Shown here piece by piece: positions 33,697 through 44,200 of a stretch of DNA of 64,000 nucleotides. Below the pieces are notes generated by a model, which was given only the letters and a program-made list of their open reading frames with translations, was not told the origin of the DNA and did not search any database. A program made the translations under genes and the position numbers. The stretch's first letter is position 1. Every line of letters begins with the position of its first letter. The DNA is from Archangiaceae bacterium. GTDB lineage: Bacteria; Myxococcota; Myxococcia; Myxococcales; Myxococcaceae. The stretch lies in contig JADJNS010000012.1 of NCBI GenBank assembly GCA_016714225.1, positions 248,001 to 312,000 on the forward strand. The letters are read 5' to 3'.

Positions 33697-34700
33697 GGCG
33701 CAGCGCGCCGGTGCGGGTGCTGGTGATCGACGACTCGGCCTCGAACCGGCGGGCGATCACCCAGATTCTCGAGTCGGCGCCCGACGTCGAGGTGATCGAT
33801 CGCGCGCAAGACGGCGCCGAGGGGCTCGAGAAGGCGCGGCGGCTCAAGCCCGACCTCATCACCCTCGACCTCGAGATGCCCCGGCTCGACGGCTTCGCGT
33901 TCTTGCGGCTGCTCCAGCAGGTGGCGCCGACCCCGGTGATCGTCATCTCGTCGTACGCGCACCGCAGCGACGTGTTCAAGGCGCTCGAGCTGGGCGCCTT
34001 CGACTTCGTGGCCAAGCCGAGCCGGGCCGCCGGCCTCGACACGGTGCGGGTCGACCTGCTCGCCAAGGTGCAGGCGGTGCGGCAGGTGCAGAAGCGTGGC
34101 GGAAACCTGAGCGAGGTGCGGCGCGGCTCAGAGCCCACCCTGCTCGCGGTGGGCGCCTCGACCGGCGGGCCGCAGGCGGTGCACCAGCTGCTGATGGGCC
34201 TCAAGGGCACCTCGGCCTGCGTGCTGGTGGCGCAGCACATGCCGCCGCGGTTCACCCGGGCGTTCGCCGAGCGGCTGGAGAAGGCGTGGGGCCAGAGCGT
34301 GACCGAGGCGCGCGGCGGCGAGCGCCCGCAGGCGGGGTGTGCCTTCGTGGCGCCGGGGGGCAAGCACCTGGTGGTGGTGCGAACCGAGAAGGGCGCGCTC
34401 GAGCTGCAGGTGCTCGAGGCCGGCAGCGCCGACAAGCACGTGCCGTCGATCGACCGGCTGTTCGAGAGCGTGGCGCGCTGTGGCGGGGCGGCGGCGCACG
34501 CGGTGGTGCTGACCGGCATGGGCCATGACGGCGCTCAAGGGGTGGGGGCGATCGCCAGGGCCGGCGGGGTGGTGTGGGCCGAGTCGGAGCAGACTGCGGT
34601 GATACCCGGCATGCCACAGGCGGCGATGAAGACCGGGCACGTCACCTGGGTGCTGCCGCTGCACGAGCTCACCCAAGAGCTGGCCAAGTCGGTGGGCTGA
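33693..34700 (+). CDS. cheB: Receptor methylesterase/deamidase CheB
   Basis: The 335-residue protein has a receiver domain (about 8-125; RVLVIDDSASNRR, Asp in LITLDLEMPRLDG, Lys in FVAKPS) followed by a methylesterase domain (about 148-330). The catalytic triad is visible: Ser in VGASTGGP, His in VAQHMPPRF, Asp in TGMGHDG. It removes receptor methyl groups when phosphorylated by CheA. GTG 33693 overlaps the cheR stop. Confidence 0.95.
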   Translation: MRRSAPVRVLVIDDSASNRRAITQILESAPDVEVIDRAQDGAEGLEKARRLKPDLITLDLEMPRLDGFAFLRLLQQVAPTPVIVISSYAHRSDVFKALELGAFDFVAKPSRAAGLDTVRVDLLAKVQAVRQVQKRGGNLSEVRRGSEPTLLAVGASTGGPQAVHQLLMGLKGTSACVLVAQHMPPRFTRAFAERLEKAWGQSVTEARGGERPQAGCAFVAPGGKHLVVVRTEKGALELQVLEAGSADKHVPSIDRLFESVARCGGAAAHAVVLTGMGHDGAQGVGAIARAGGVVWAESEQTAVIPGMPQAAMKTGHVTWVLPLHELTQELAKSVG

Positions 34701-34724
34701 AGTGGTAGCTTCTCGCCCGCCAAG

Positions 34725-35096
34725 ATGAGTCTTCGCGCGCTGGTGGTCGACGATTCGCTGCCCTTGAGGCGCAGCGTGATGTACGCGCTGCAGCGGCTGG
34801 GCGACGTGGTGTGCATCGAGGCCGGCGACGGCGCCGAGGCGATCAAGAAGCTGGCCGCCGGGCCGTACGACATCGTGCTCACCGACATCAACATGCCGCT
34901 CCTCGATGGGCTCAAGCTCATCAGCCACATTCGCGGCGAGCCGCAGATCTCGAAGCTGCCAATCGTGGTCATCACCACCGAGGCGGCCGAGGCCGATCGT
35001 GCGCGCGCGCTGAAGCTCGGCGCCGACGCCTACCTGGTCAAGCCGGTGAAGGCGCAAGAAGTGCTCGACGCGGTCGCCAAGCTGCTCAACCGATGA
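34725..35096 (+). CDS. CheY-like single-domain response regulator (second)
   Basis: This 123-residue receiver has LRALVVDDSLPLRR, phospho-acceptor Asp in IVLTDINMPLLDG (about residue 53), the switch Thr of VVITTEAAEAD and Lys of YLVKPVK. It has no output domain. It is the second CheY of the operon; one may act as output and the other as a phosphate sink, which is inference. It is followed, with a 4-nt overlap, by an exported protein of unknown function. Confidence 0.92.
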   Translation: MSLRALVVDDSLPLRRSVMYALQRLGDVVCIEAGDGAEAIKKLAAGPYDIVLTDINMPLLDGLKLISHIRGEPQISKLPIVVITTEAAEADRARALKLGADAYLVKPVKAQEVLDAVAKLLNR

Positions 35097-37027
35097 GGCT
35101 GCTCGCGCTCGTGGTGGTGGGGCGGGCCGCGGTCGCGCTGGCCGGCCCGCTCGCCGAGGTGTGGCCGTACCAGACCAAGCGGCTCGACGCCTCGACGCTC
35201 GAGTACTCGTATGATCTCACCGCGCTCAAGCAGGGCGGCGGCACGCCCGACGCCAAGTCGGAGAACGGCGAAGCGGCGGTGGCCGCGTTTCTGAAGGGCC
35301 TGCCCCGCGAGGTGAAGCTCAAGGTGAAGGGCGGGGGGCTCTTGTACGTGTCGGGTGCGCGCGGCATCGAGCAGGCGCCCCTGGCCACCAGCTTCACCAC
35401 CGTGCCCGACGGTCAGCTCGCCTCTGATGACCCGCTGCGGCGAAGGCCTGCGAGCCGCATGCGCCCGGCGCTCGACCCCGACGAGCCCAAGCTCTTGCCC
35501 GCGGCCGAGATGGCGCTGTGGCGGGCGCGGCGCATCGAAGACGGGGCGCTGGCGGCGGCGGCGCTCGACACCGACCGGCTGCTCAAGGCCTGGCTCACCC
35601 AGGTCTTCAACGCGGTGGTGGCGCGGGCCAACCACGCCGACGGCGACGATCGCGACGGGGCCATTCTGCTGGGCGGCCGGGTGGCGGTGGCGCTCTCGTG
35701 CCTCGACGCGGCGAAACTGCCGGCGGCGCCGCTGATGGTGAACGAGGCGCGCGCGCAGCTCGACGAGCTGAGCCACGACGAGAAAGTGCCGCCGCCGCGC
35801 AGCTACTGGGAGTGGACCCCCGAGCTGCAGTGCGCGTTCAAGCGCTGGCAGCTCTTGGGGCTCAGCTTCCCCGCGTCGCGCGCCGGCTACTCTGCGGGTC
35901 TGGTGCTGCTCTCGCTGGTGAAAGACCCGCGGCTGAAGACCAGTTGGCTGAAGGTGCGTGGGCGGCGCGACGCGCTGTTCGGGGGGCCGGCGGTCGAGCC
36001 GCTGCAAGAGTACCTGGCCAAGGCCGGAGGAGACCCCGACGCCGCGCTCGACGACATGATGGCGACCATCGATCGGCAGGGGCCCACGGTGCCCCCGGTG
36101 CTGGCGTCGCCGCGGGCTCCGTTCGGTGAGTTCTTGAACAGCCTGCAGGGAGCCGAGCGGGCCCAGGCGATCGACGAGCTGTTCGCGGCGGTGGGTGAAG
36201 GGCGGGTCAAGCCGCCCATCGAGACCACCGCGTCGGTCGAGCCGCTGCGGCAGGCGGCGCTGGCGGCGTTCGCCCTGGCCGAGCCACCCCAGGGGCTGCA
36301 GTTCGACGCCGACTGGCGCGACCGGCTGAGCGGCGCGTTCAGCGCGCTGCAGGGCGCGGGGCACGAGGCGAGAGAGAGCCGGCTCGAGGCGTCGCCGCGC
36401 GAGGTGCTGAAGAGCGAGCTCAAGGTGGTGCTGCAGGTGCCGCCGTCGCTCGAGGTCGAGCCGCTGCCCGAGGCGTTCAAGCGGGCGTCTGACGCGTCGG
36501 CGCGGCTGGCCGCGGTGTTGACCGCCGAGGGGCTGACGGCGATGACCGCGCTCGACCCCGAAGGGCTGCGCGGTGGGGTAGCGGTACCCGAGCTCAAGCG
36601 CTTCGCGTCGGTGCTGGCGGGGCTGGCGGTGATCTCGTCGCGCGGCGCCGTCGAGACGCCCGACGTGGCGAACGCGCGGCGGTTTCTCGCCACCTGGCGC
36701 GCCGACCCGGTGCTGGCCCGAGACGTGCGGTTCGCTGCCGCGCACGCGGTGGCCTACGAGGGGCTGCGCACCCACTCGGTGATCGCCGGCGTGGCGCGTC
36801 GCGAGCTGGCGGTGCAGTTCGCCGAAGCCCCGACGGTCGAGGGCGCGGGCGGGGTGGCAGGGCTGACCTTCGATACCCGCGCCGAGCAGCGCTACCTGGT
36901 GCCGGTGCTGTACACGGTGAGCTACCGGGCCAAGGTGAGCGAGGCGCCGCTCAAGTTCGCGCCGCTGCGCAAGGCGATCGACGCCGCGAACCGCGAGCCG
37001 CTGCAGATACCCGGCGCGCTGCAGTAG
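35093..37027 (+). CDS. Exported 644-aa protein of unknown function, coupled to the che operon
   Basis: The ATG at 35093 overlaps the CheY stop (ATGA). The product starts with a short hydrophobic signal (MRLLALVVVGRAAVALAGP) and has no further membrane segment. The rest is a mixed alpha/beta sequence with a helical middle (about 130-270) and the fairly hydrophilic segment 360-560. No domain or catalytic motif was recognised. Export is likely, so it cannot contact the cytoplasmic Che proteins directly. It may be the envelope-side output or an effector of the pathway (inference from coupling). Confidence 0.72.
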   Translation: MRLLALVVVGRAAVALAGPLAEVWPYQTKRLDASTLEYSYDLTALKQGGGTPDAKSENGEAAVAAFLKGLPREVKLKVKGGGLLYVSGARGIEQAPLATSFTTVPDGQLASDDPLRRRPASRMRPALDPDEPKLLPAAEMALWRARRIEDGALAAAALDTDRLLKAWLTQVFNAVVARANHADGDDRDGAILLGGRVAVALSCLDAAKLPAAPLMVNEARAQLDELSHDEKVPPPRSYWEWTPELQCAFKRWQLLGLSFPASRAGYSAGLVLLSLVKDPRLKTSWLKVRGRRDALFGGPAVEPLQEYLAKAGGDPDAALDDMMATIDRQGPTVPPVLASPRAPFGEFLNSLQGAERAQAIDELFAAVGEGRVKPPIETTASVEPLRQAALAAFALAEPPQGLQFDADWRDRLSGAFSALQGAGHEARESRLEASPREVLKSELKVVLQVPPSLEVEPLPEAFKRASDASARLAAVLTAEGLTAMTALDPEGLRGGVAVPELKRFASVLAGLAVISSRGAVETPDVANARRFLATWRADPVLARDVRFAAAHAVAYEGLRTHSVIAGVARRELAVQFAEAPTVEGAGGVAGLTFDTRAEQRYLVPVLYTVSYRAKVSEAPLKFAPLRKAIDAANREPLQIPGALQ

Positions 37028-37097
37028 CCCCGGCAAACCGCGCCCGTCTACGGCCCGAGCTTCCGCGCGTGGCTCGACCTGAAGGCCCCGGTCACCG

Positions 37098-38213
37098 TCA
37101 CCGGCAGTCGACGCGCTGCAGCTCGGCCGAGGTCTCGGTGCGGCGCAGGTACACGACGCCGCCCGACTCGAGCACCGCCAGCTCGCGCAGCGTCTGATCG
37201 GCCGAGGTGTTGGCCTGAAGCTCGGTGCGCGAGAGGGGGCGACCGTCGCTCGCATCGAGGCACAGCAGATCGACGGTCGGCTTGGGTTCGGCCGAGGGCC
37301 GGTCGGGCGGCACGCGCTCGCCCTGCGCGGCCAGATAGATGAGCCCCGAGCGATCGCTGCCCAGCAGTGCGATGCGCAGCACCGACATGCCCAGCCTCAC
37401 CTCACGGGTGAAGCGCTCGTCGCCGGTGCGGCGGTCGATGGCCTTGAGCACCACCACCCCGTGGGCCCCATCGGTCAGCGTGGCGGTGACGAACGCGCGC
37501 CCGTCGCGGGTGGGCCGGCCGGGAGCCTCGGTGCGCGCGCCGTCGGCGTGGCCCTGGCTGTCACCCAGCCGGTTGAGCGTGCCGCCCTCGCGCTCGGCGT
37601 AGACGTCGTCTCCGTCGACCACCACCGCCGAGACCCGCGCCGGCTCGACGAGCTTGTACTCGGCGACCCGCTTGCCGTCGGGGCCCAGCACCGCCACCGC
37701 GCGCTCGGCGGCCCGGTCGAGCACCGCGAGGTTGCCGTCGTCGAGCACCTGCAGATCGACCGGGCGGGAGAGCCCGACCGGCAGCTCACCCACCGGCTTG
37801 CCGCGCGCGTCGACCTTCACCACCCGCCGGTTCACCTGGTCGAGCAGCCACACCGTGTCGTTGGCGTCGGCGTCGAGGCTCATCGGGGCCTCGGGGTTGC
37901 CGTCGCGCGGGCGCGCGCGGCCGAGCTGGCCCTTGCCGGCGCCCCAGGCGAAGGTGGCCAGCACCTCGGTGCGCGGCTCGACGGTGACCACGCCGGCGTC
38001 GGAGCCCTGCGGCGCGGGCCTGGGCTTCACCGCCGCCGCGGGCCGCGGGGCAGGCCGGGTCGGGCTGATGCGCACCACCGGCTCGTCTTCGCTCAAGGTG
38101 GGCTCGACCTCGGCGGCCGACCGGCGCACCGCGGGAGGCAGCAGCATCACCGCCACCACCGCCGCCGCGCACGCTGCGAGAACGACGCCCAGCAACACGT
38201 TCTCCCGCTCCAT
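37098..38213 (-). CDS. Membrane-anchored propeller-like protein
   Basis: The 371-residue minus-strand protein has an N-terminal membrane anchor (NVLLGVVLAACAAAVVAVML) and a Pro-rich linker. A periplasmic region follows with NHL/propeller-like repeats (MSLDADANDTVWLLDQVNRR, VDLQVLDDGNLAVLDRAAER). ATG 38213 is preferred; ATG 38249 would overlap the divergent LuxR-type gene. Function unknown. It converges with the 644-aa gene across a 70-bp gap with no clear terminator. Confidence 0.7.
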   Translation of the reverse strand: MERENVLLGVVLAACAAAVVAVMLLPPAVRRSAAEVEPTLSEDEPVVRISPTRPAPRPAAAVKPRPAPQGSDAGVVTVEPRTEVLATFAWGAGKGQLGRARPRDGNPEAPMSLDADANDTVWLLDQVNRRVVKVDARGKPVGELPVGLSRPVDLQVLDDGNLAVLDRAAERAVAVLGPDGKRVAEYKLVEPARVSAVVVDGDDVYAEREGGTLNRLGDSQGHADGARTEAPGRPTRDGRAFVTATLTDGAHGVVVLKAIDRRTGDERFTREVRLGMSVLRIALLGSDRSGLIYLAAQGERVPPDRPSAEPKPTVDLLCLDASDGRPLSRTELQANTSADQTLRELAVLESGGVVYLRRTETSAELQRVDCR

Positions 38214-38243
38214 GGGCGGCAACACACCATACGACCGATCGCC

Positions 38244-38588
38244 ATGCATCGATCATTCACCGTTGCCTTCGGTGCAGTTACACTGCCGCGCGAATTGGTT
38301 GACCCCGACGTTCCCATCGATCGCGACCGGAAGATTCGCCAGACGTTCAGGCTGGGCGAGTACGAGAAGCTCTCGCTGCCCCCGCTGCCGCTGCGGCCGC
38401 CGATGCGGCTCACCCCCGGTGAGCGCGAGGTGATCGCGCTGATGTTCCAGGGCAAGAGCGACGCGCAGATCGCCAAGGCCCGCGGCACCTCGGTGCGCAC
38501 GGTGCTGAACCAGGTGACCTCGATCTTCCGCAAGCTGGGCATCAAGTCGCGCGACGAGCTGATGGCGTTGCTCGGCGCGGCGAAGTGA
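38244..38588 (+). CDS. Small LuxR-type helix-turn-helix protein
   Basis: The 114-residue protein ends in a LuxR/GerE-type DNA-binding domain (about 52-112: LTPGEREVIALMFQGKSDAQ, then VRTVLNQVTSIFRKLGIKSRDEL). The first 50 residues show no receiver or autoinducer domain. ATG 38244 is used, but the N-terminus is unconserved and the start could be further in, for example TTG 38295. It is divergent from the propeller gene and 45 bp ahead of a small exported-protein gene. Confidence 0.75.
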   Translation: MHRSFTVAFGAVTLPRELVDPDVPIDRDRKIRQTFRLGEYEKLSLPPLPLRPPMRLTPGEREVIALMFQGKSDAQIAKARGTSVRTVLNQVTSIFRKLGIKSRDELMALLGAAK

Positions 38589-38633
38589 GCTGCGTTCTGC
38601 GGCTTGCCCAAAGGTGCTACGAGCGCCGCCTTC

Positions 38634-39386
38634 ATGCTCACCCTGCTGGTCACCGTCGCTCTGCACGCCACGCCCCGCCCGGTGGTGCTCGAGAACCACG
38701 GGTTCGAAGGCCCCACGGTGCGCGCCGACGAGCTCGCCTACCTTGAGGCCTTCTTCGCCAACCAGCTGCGCGCGCAGGGGGTGAAGGTCACCGCGAAGGG
38801 TGAGGCGGCGAGGCCGCCTGGCTCGGACGGGGTGCTCGAGGGCACGCTCACCCGCGCCGGCCGAGACAGCCTGAGCCTCGACCTGAAGGTGCTGGGCGGC
38901 ACCTCAGAGACCCTGGCGGCGCGGAGCGTCACCGCGCAGAACGACTCCGAGGCGTACGAGCTGCTGCGCCGGGCCGCGCAGGAGATCGCCCTCGAGCTCT
39001 TTCACCAGCTCGAGCGCACCCCGGTGTCGCAGGTTCCGCTGCCGTTGCCTCCTGCGCCCGAGCAGCCTTCGTCGGCGGTGCCCGGCCTGGTGGTGGCGGG
39101 GCTGGGGGTGCTGGCCGCGGCCGGCGGAGGCGTGATGGTGTTCATCGCGCGCGACCAGCTCTCGAAGGTGCGAAACGGCGCGCCCGACACGTACTTCCAT
39201 GCGAAGAACGACGCCGAGGTGGCGCGGTCGCTCTCGCTCGCCGGGGTGGTGCTCGCGGGCGTGGGCGCCGCGGCGGTGGTGGGCGGAGCCCTCTACGCGC
39301 TGGTGGTCAACCGGTGGAACGCGCGGCTCGAGGTGGTGGTGGTGCCGGGCGGCGCCATGGTCGGCTTCACCGGGAGCCTGCCGTGA
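38634..39386 (+). CDS. Exported protein with two C-terminal membrane segments
   Basis: The 250-residue product has a signal peptide (MLTLLVTVALHATP). An alpha/beta N-domain (about 20-130) resembles the start of lipoprotein-type 'antigen 43'-less periplasmic proteins without a clear family. A Pro-rich linker and two hydrophobic segments (about 152-172 and 200-225) follow. ATG 38634 is chosen over TTG 38604 because it places the signal peptide at the N-terminus. The stop overlaps the following gene by 4 nt. Function unknown. Confidence 0.65.
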   Translation: MLTLLVTVALHATPRPVVLENHGFEGPTVRADELAYLEAFFANQLRAQGVKVTAKGEAARPPGSDGVLEGTLTRAGRDSLSLDLKVLGGTSETLAARSVTAQNDSEAYELLRRAAQEIALELFHQLERTPVSQVPLPLPPAPEQPSSAVPGLVVAGLGVLAAAGGGVMVFIARDQLSKVRNGAPDTYFHAKNDAEVARSLSLAGVVLAGVGAAAVVGGALYALVVNRWNARLEVVVVPGGAMVGFTGSLP

Positions 39387-39670
39387 GGCTCGGCCTGCTG
39401 GTCGCGCTCGCCGCGAGCGCGTGCATCAGCGACGCCGAGGTGGCTGACGCGCTGAGCGGCTACTGCGCCAACAGCGAAGGTCAGGTCTGCGAGAAAGACA
39501 CGCAGTGCTGCCAGGGCTTCGCCTGCCTCGAGTCGACCTGCCACGCGCTGGTCGAGGGCCGCTGCCTGTTCACCGCCGACGCCGGCCACACCCTGCGGGC
39601 GGCTGGCGCGGGCTGCGGCTGCGGCGCCGACTGTGCGAGCGGGGCCTGCGTCGACCTGAAGTGCGAGTGA
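39383..39670 (+). CDS. Small Cys-rich lipoprotein
   Basis: The 95-residue product has a lipoprotein signal (LVALAASAC, Cys14) and ten further Cys in a compact body (CEKDTQCCQGFACLESTC, CGCGADCASGAC), resembling the small disulfide-rich modules of myxobacterial surface proteins. The start is GTG 39383, coupled to the preceding stop. A strong hairpin follows the stop at 39672. Confidence 0.7.
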   Translation: MRLGLLVALAASACISDAEVADALSGYCANSEGQVCEKDTQCCQGFACLESTCHALVEGRCLFTADAGHTLRAAGAGCGCGADCASGACVDLKCE

Positions 39671-39671
39671 G

Positions 39672-39696
39672 ACCACCGCTCGAGTCGAGCGGTGGT
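39672..39696 (+). terminator. 11-bp perfect hairpin after the Cys-rich lipoprotein gene
   Basis: The arms ACCACCGCTCG (39672-39682) and CGAGCGGTGGT (39686-39696) surround a 3-nt loop, immediately after the stop at 39670. A second small AAAGC/GCTTT pairing follows, then TTT. The placement between an operon end and asnS favours a terminator, although the T-tract is weak. Confidence 0.5.
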
Positions 39697-39733
39697 TCAA
39701 AGCGGCGGCTTTTGGAGTAAGCCGTGCGCCGTC

Positions 39734-41132
<1,399 letters not shown>

Positions 41133-41200
41133 ACTCGCTGGCGGGCGGCGCGTCTTCGATGTGGGTGCGAGCATCGCGTCGTCTGCGCCTGCCCCCCTCG

Positions 41201-41221
41201 TCCCTCTCCGCTGGGGAGGGA
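41201..41221. terminator. Palindromic element between convergent genes (copy 2 of the 12978 element)
   Basis: TCCCTCTCC (41201-41209) pairs with GGGGAGGGA (41213-41221) around a 3-nt loop, followed by GGCTCTTTA. It lies between the 3' ends of asnS (+) and the kinase (-), where a bidirectional terminator is expected. Upstream GCCCCC and downstream GGCTCTTT match the element at 12978. Confidence 0.45.
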
Positions 41222-41227
41222 GGCTCT

Positions 41228-44200
41228 TTACAGCGCCGCGGCCTGCTGCTTGCCCTCTTCCCAGTTGATGAGGCCGGCGATGCGGCGGGCGAGCTCGGCG
41301 GCCTGCTTCGACACCGCGTGGGCCTCGAAGCGCTTGGCGACCTTGGCCAGGTTCAGCATCTGCCGCGCCTGGAAGTAGAGGTCTCCGCTGCGTGAAGCGG
41401 CGGCGGCGGCCTCTTTGAAGCAGCGGGCGGCCTCTTCCGACTCCTTCGCCTGCACGTGCAGCGCGCCCATGTTGGCCAGCACGCGCGCCTCGGCGTAGGG
41501 GAAGGCGGTCTTTCGCCACGCCTGCAGCGCGCTGCCGTAGAGCTGCTTGGCGGCGGTCACGTCTTTCTGCGCCAGCAGCACCCCGGCCAAGCGGGTCTCG
41601 ACGCGCGCGCGGAAGTCGATCTCTGAGTGCCAGCGGGCCAGCTCTTGCGCCGCGTCGGCGTTGGTGAGCGCCTGGCGAAACGCATTGGCCGCGCCCTTCA
41701 GGTCGCCCTCGGCCTCGCACGCCTCGGCCCGCTCGGCCCACACCAGCTGCACCAGCGCGGTGCCCTGCGCGCGGCGCAGCGCCAGCTCGAGCGCCTCTGA
41801 CGCCTTGGCGCGCCGCGCCTCGCTGCGCAGCACCCGCGCCATCGACAGGCACAGCTCGCCGCTCTCGATGTTCTTCGCGGTGGCCAGCGCCTGGCCCTCG
41901 TCGACCAGCGCACGGGCGAGCAGCGGCTCACCGGTGGCCACCGCAGTGGCGGCGGCGCGGGCCAGGGTCTCGACCCGGGCGCGCGCCACCTCGAGCGGCG
42001 CCTGGGGGCTCTCGAGCATCACCTTGAGCGCGTCGCTCCAGCCGCGCAGCGCCTGCAGCACTTCGCGGGGGGCGCGGCGCTTGAGCGCGCTCTCGACCAC
42101 GCTGCGCCACAGCTGCAGCGCGCGGGTAGTGTCTTTCGCGGCGGTGAAGTGCTCGGCGATGCGCGCGGCGTCAGGCTGCACCCCGGCGGCGCGGGCGGCG
42201 TCGATCAGCACCGCGGCGAGGCGGGTGTGCAGCTCGGGCCGCCGCGGCGAGGGCATCGACAGCCCGACCCGCGCGTAGCGATCGGAGACCACCGACCAGC
42301 GCCGGCCGCCCATCGCACGCACCAGCCGGCTGGCGACCAGGCGCTGGTACGCGCTCTGCGGGGTCTGGGGCTGCACCGCGTTGAGCACCGCCCCGTCGAT
42401 CGAGTCGCCCGCCAGACAGCAGGTCTCGAACAGCCGCAGTGCGTCGGGCCACAGCGCCTTCACCCGCTCTGCGGCCAGCTCGGCGTCGTCGTAGCCGGGC
42501 GGCTCGGTGGCCAGCACGTACGCGCCGCTCACGAAGCGCAGCTGGCCGCGATCGGCGAGCAGGTGCAGCCAGTCGATCATCAGGCCGGGCAGCCCGCGGC
42601 CGCGGCGGTGCACCGTCTCGATGAGCTTCTCGCTCACCTGGGCGCCGCCGAGCCAGGCGCTGATCATCGCGGCGGCCTCGGGGCTCTGCAGCGGCGGCAG
42701 CTCGAGGGTGGGCACCTTCTGGAACCGCTCGGCGGCGAAGGCGGGGTCCGACAGGCCCACGGTGAGCTCGCGCTGCACCGGGCGCGACGACATCTCGCGA
42801 AACGCGTCGACGGTGTACGGGTCCATCGCCTCGAGCCCGTCGAAGATGAGCAGCATCTTGCGGCCCACTGCGCCGAGGTTGAGCACCGCGCGCAGGGCGT
42901 AGACCGCCTGCCCCGGGGTGAAGGGCTGCGGCACGTGCCGAACCCCGGCGATCACCAGCGCGGCCTCGAGCTCGGGCGGCGGCAGCTTGAGCGCCTCGAG
43001 CGCCTGCGGCAGCCGCTGTACCCGCTGCTCCTTGGGCACGCCACACACGCTGCACAGCAGCTCGGCGAGCCCGGCGTAGGGCAGGGTGCGGGTCGAGCCG
43101 AGCGCGCGCGCGATGCCCACCACCGCCTGTTGGTGTCGCCCGCGCACCGAGAGCTCTTGCGCCACGGTGGTGCGGCCCGAGCCCGACTCGCCGGTGACCA
43201 CCACCGGCGCCACGATGCCCTGCGTCAGGCTGGTGAGCCGCTTGTCGAGCGCCGAGAGCACCGCGTCGCGGCCATAGAGGGTGGTGACGTTGTGCAGCAC
43301 CGGCCGCCGCTCGCCCACCTCGACCACCTCGGGCCCGGCCTCGGCGACGGTGACCACGTCTTGCACCTCGAGGGCCATCTGCCGGTCGGCGACGATCTTC
43401 CCCGCGCCGGTCTTGGCGGCGAGGGTTCGGGCACGCAGCGCCAGCTCGCCCTCGAGCGGCTGGTCGGTCTCGGGAATCGAGATCTTGCCGAACACCGCCG
43501 CGGCGCGCAGCGAAGCGCCGGGCACCTCGTCGGCCACCGCCTCGCGCATCTGCAGCGCGGCGTAGAGCGCGGCCACCCCGGGCACCAGCGCGTCTTCGCC
43601 CTGGAAGAGCAGGGTGAGCCCGTCTTCGTCGAGGGCATCGACGATGCCGTCGTGCTCGAGGCCGACGGTGAGCGCGCGACCCAGGGCCAGCGCGCGGGCG
43701 CCGGTCTCGGGCGGAGCCCGCAGCAGCTCGACGTGCAGCATCACCAGCTTGCGAGTGCCGGGCTCGAGGCCCAGGCGCTGGGCGGCGAGGCGCTGGCGCA
43801 GCTGCGGCGCGAGGGGCACCTTGAGCGCGTCGAGCGCGGCCTCGAGGCGGTGGGCCGCTTCGGCCGGCGCGGCGACCGGGTCGCTGCGCAGCGGCTCGAG
43901 CTGCGCGGCGGGCAGGCGGCCGGTGTCGAAGGCGAAGAACGAGCTCACCTCGGCCTTCACCGGCGCGGGCACGCTCACCGGAGCGGGAGGCGCGGCCAGC
44001 GCCGCCGGCGGGGGCCAGTGGTCATCGCTCGCCGCGGTGCCGGGCACCGCCTCGGCGGGCGGCGGCCACGCCTCGGCGGCGGCCGCGGGCAGCGCGGTGT
44101 CGGGCGGCGGCCAGTCTTCGAACGCGCCGGGTATCGGCACCGAGCGCTTCACGCTCTCGCGCAGGGCCAGCGCCACCTCTTTCACGTTCTGGAAGCGGTG

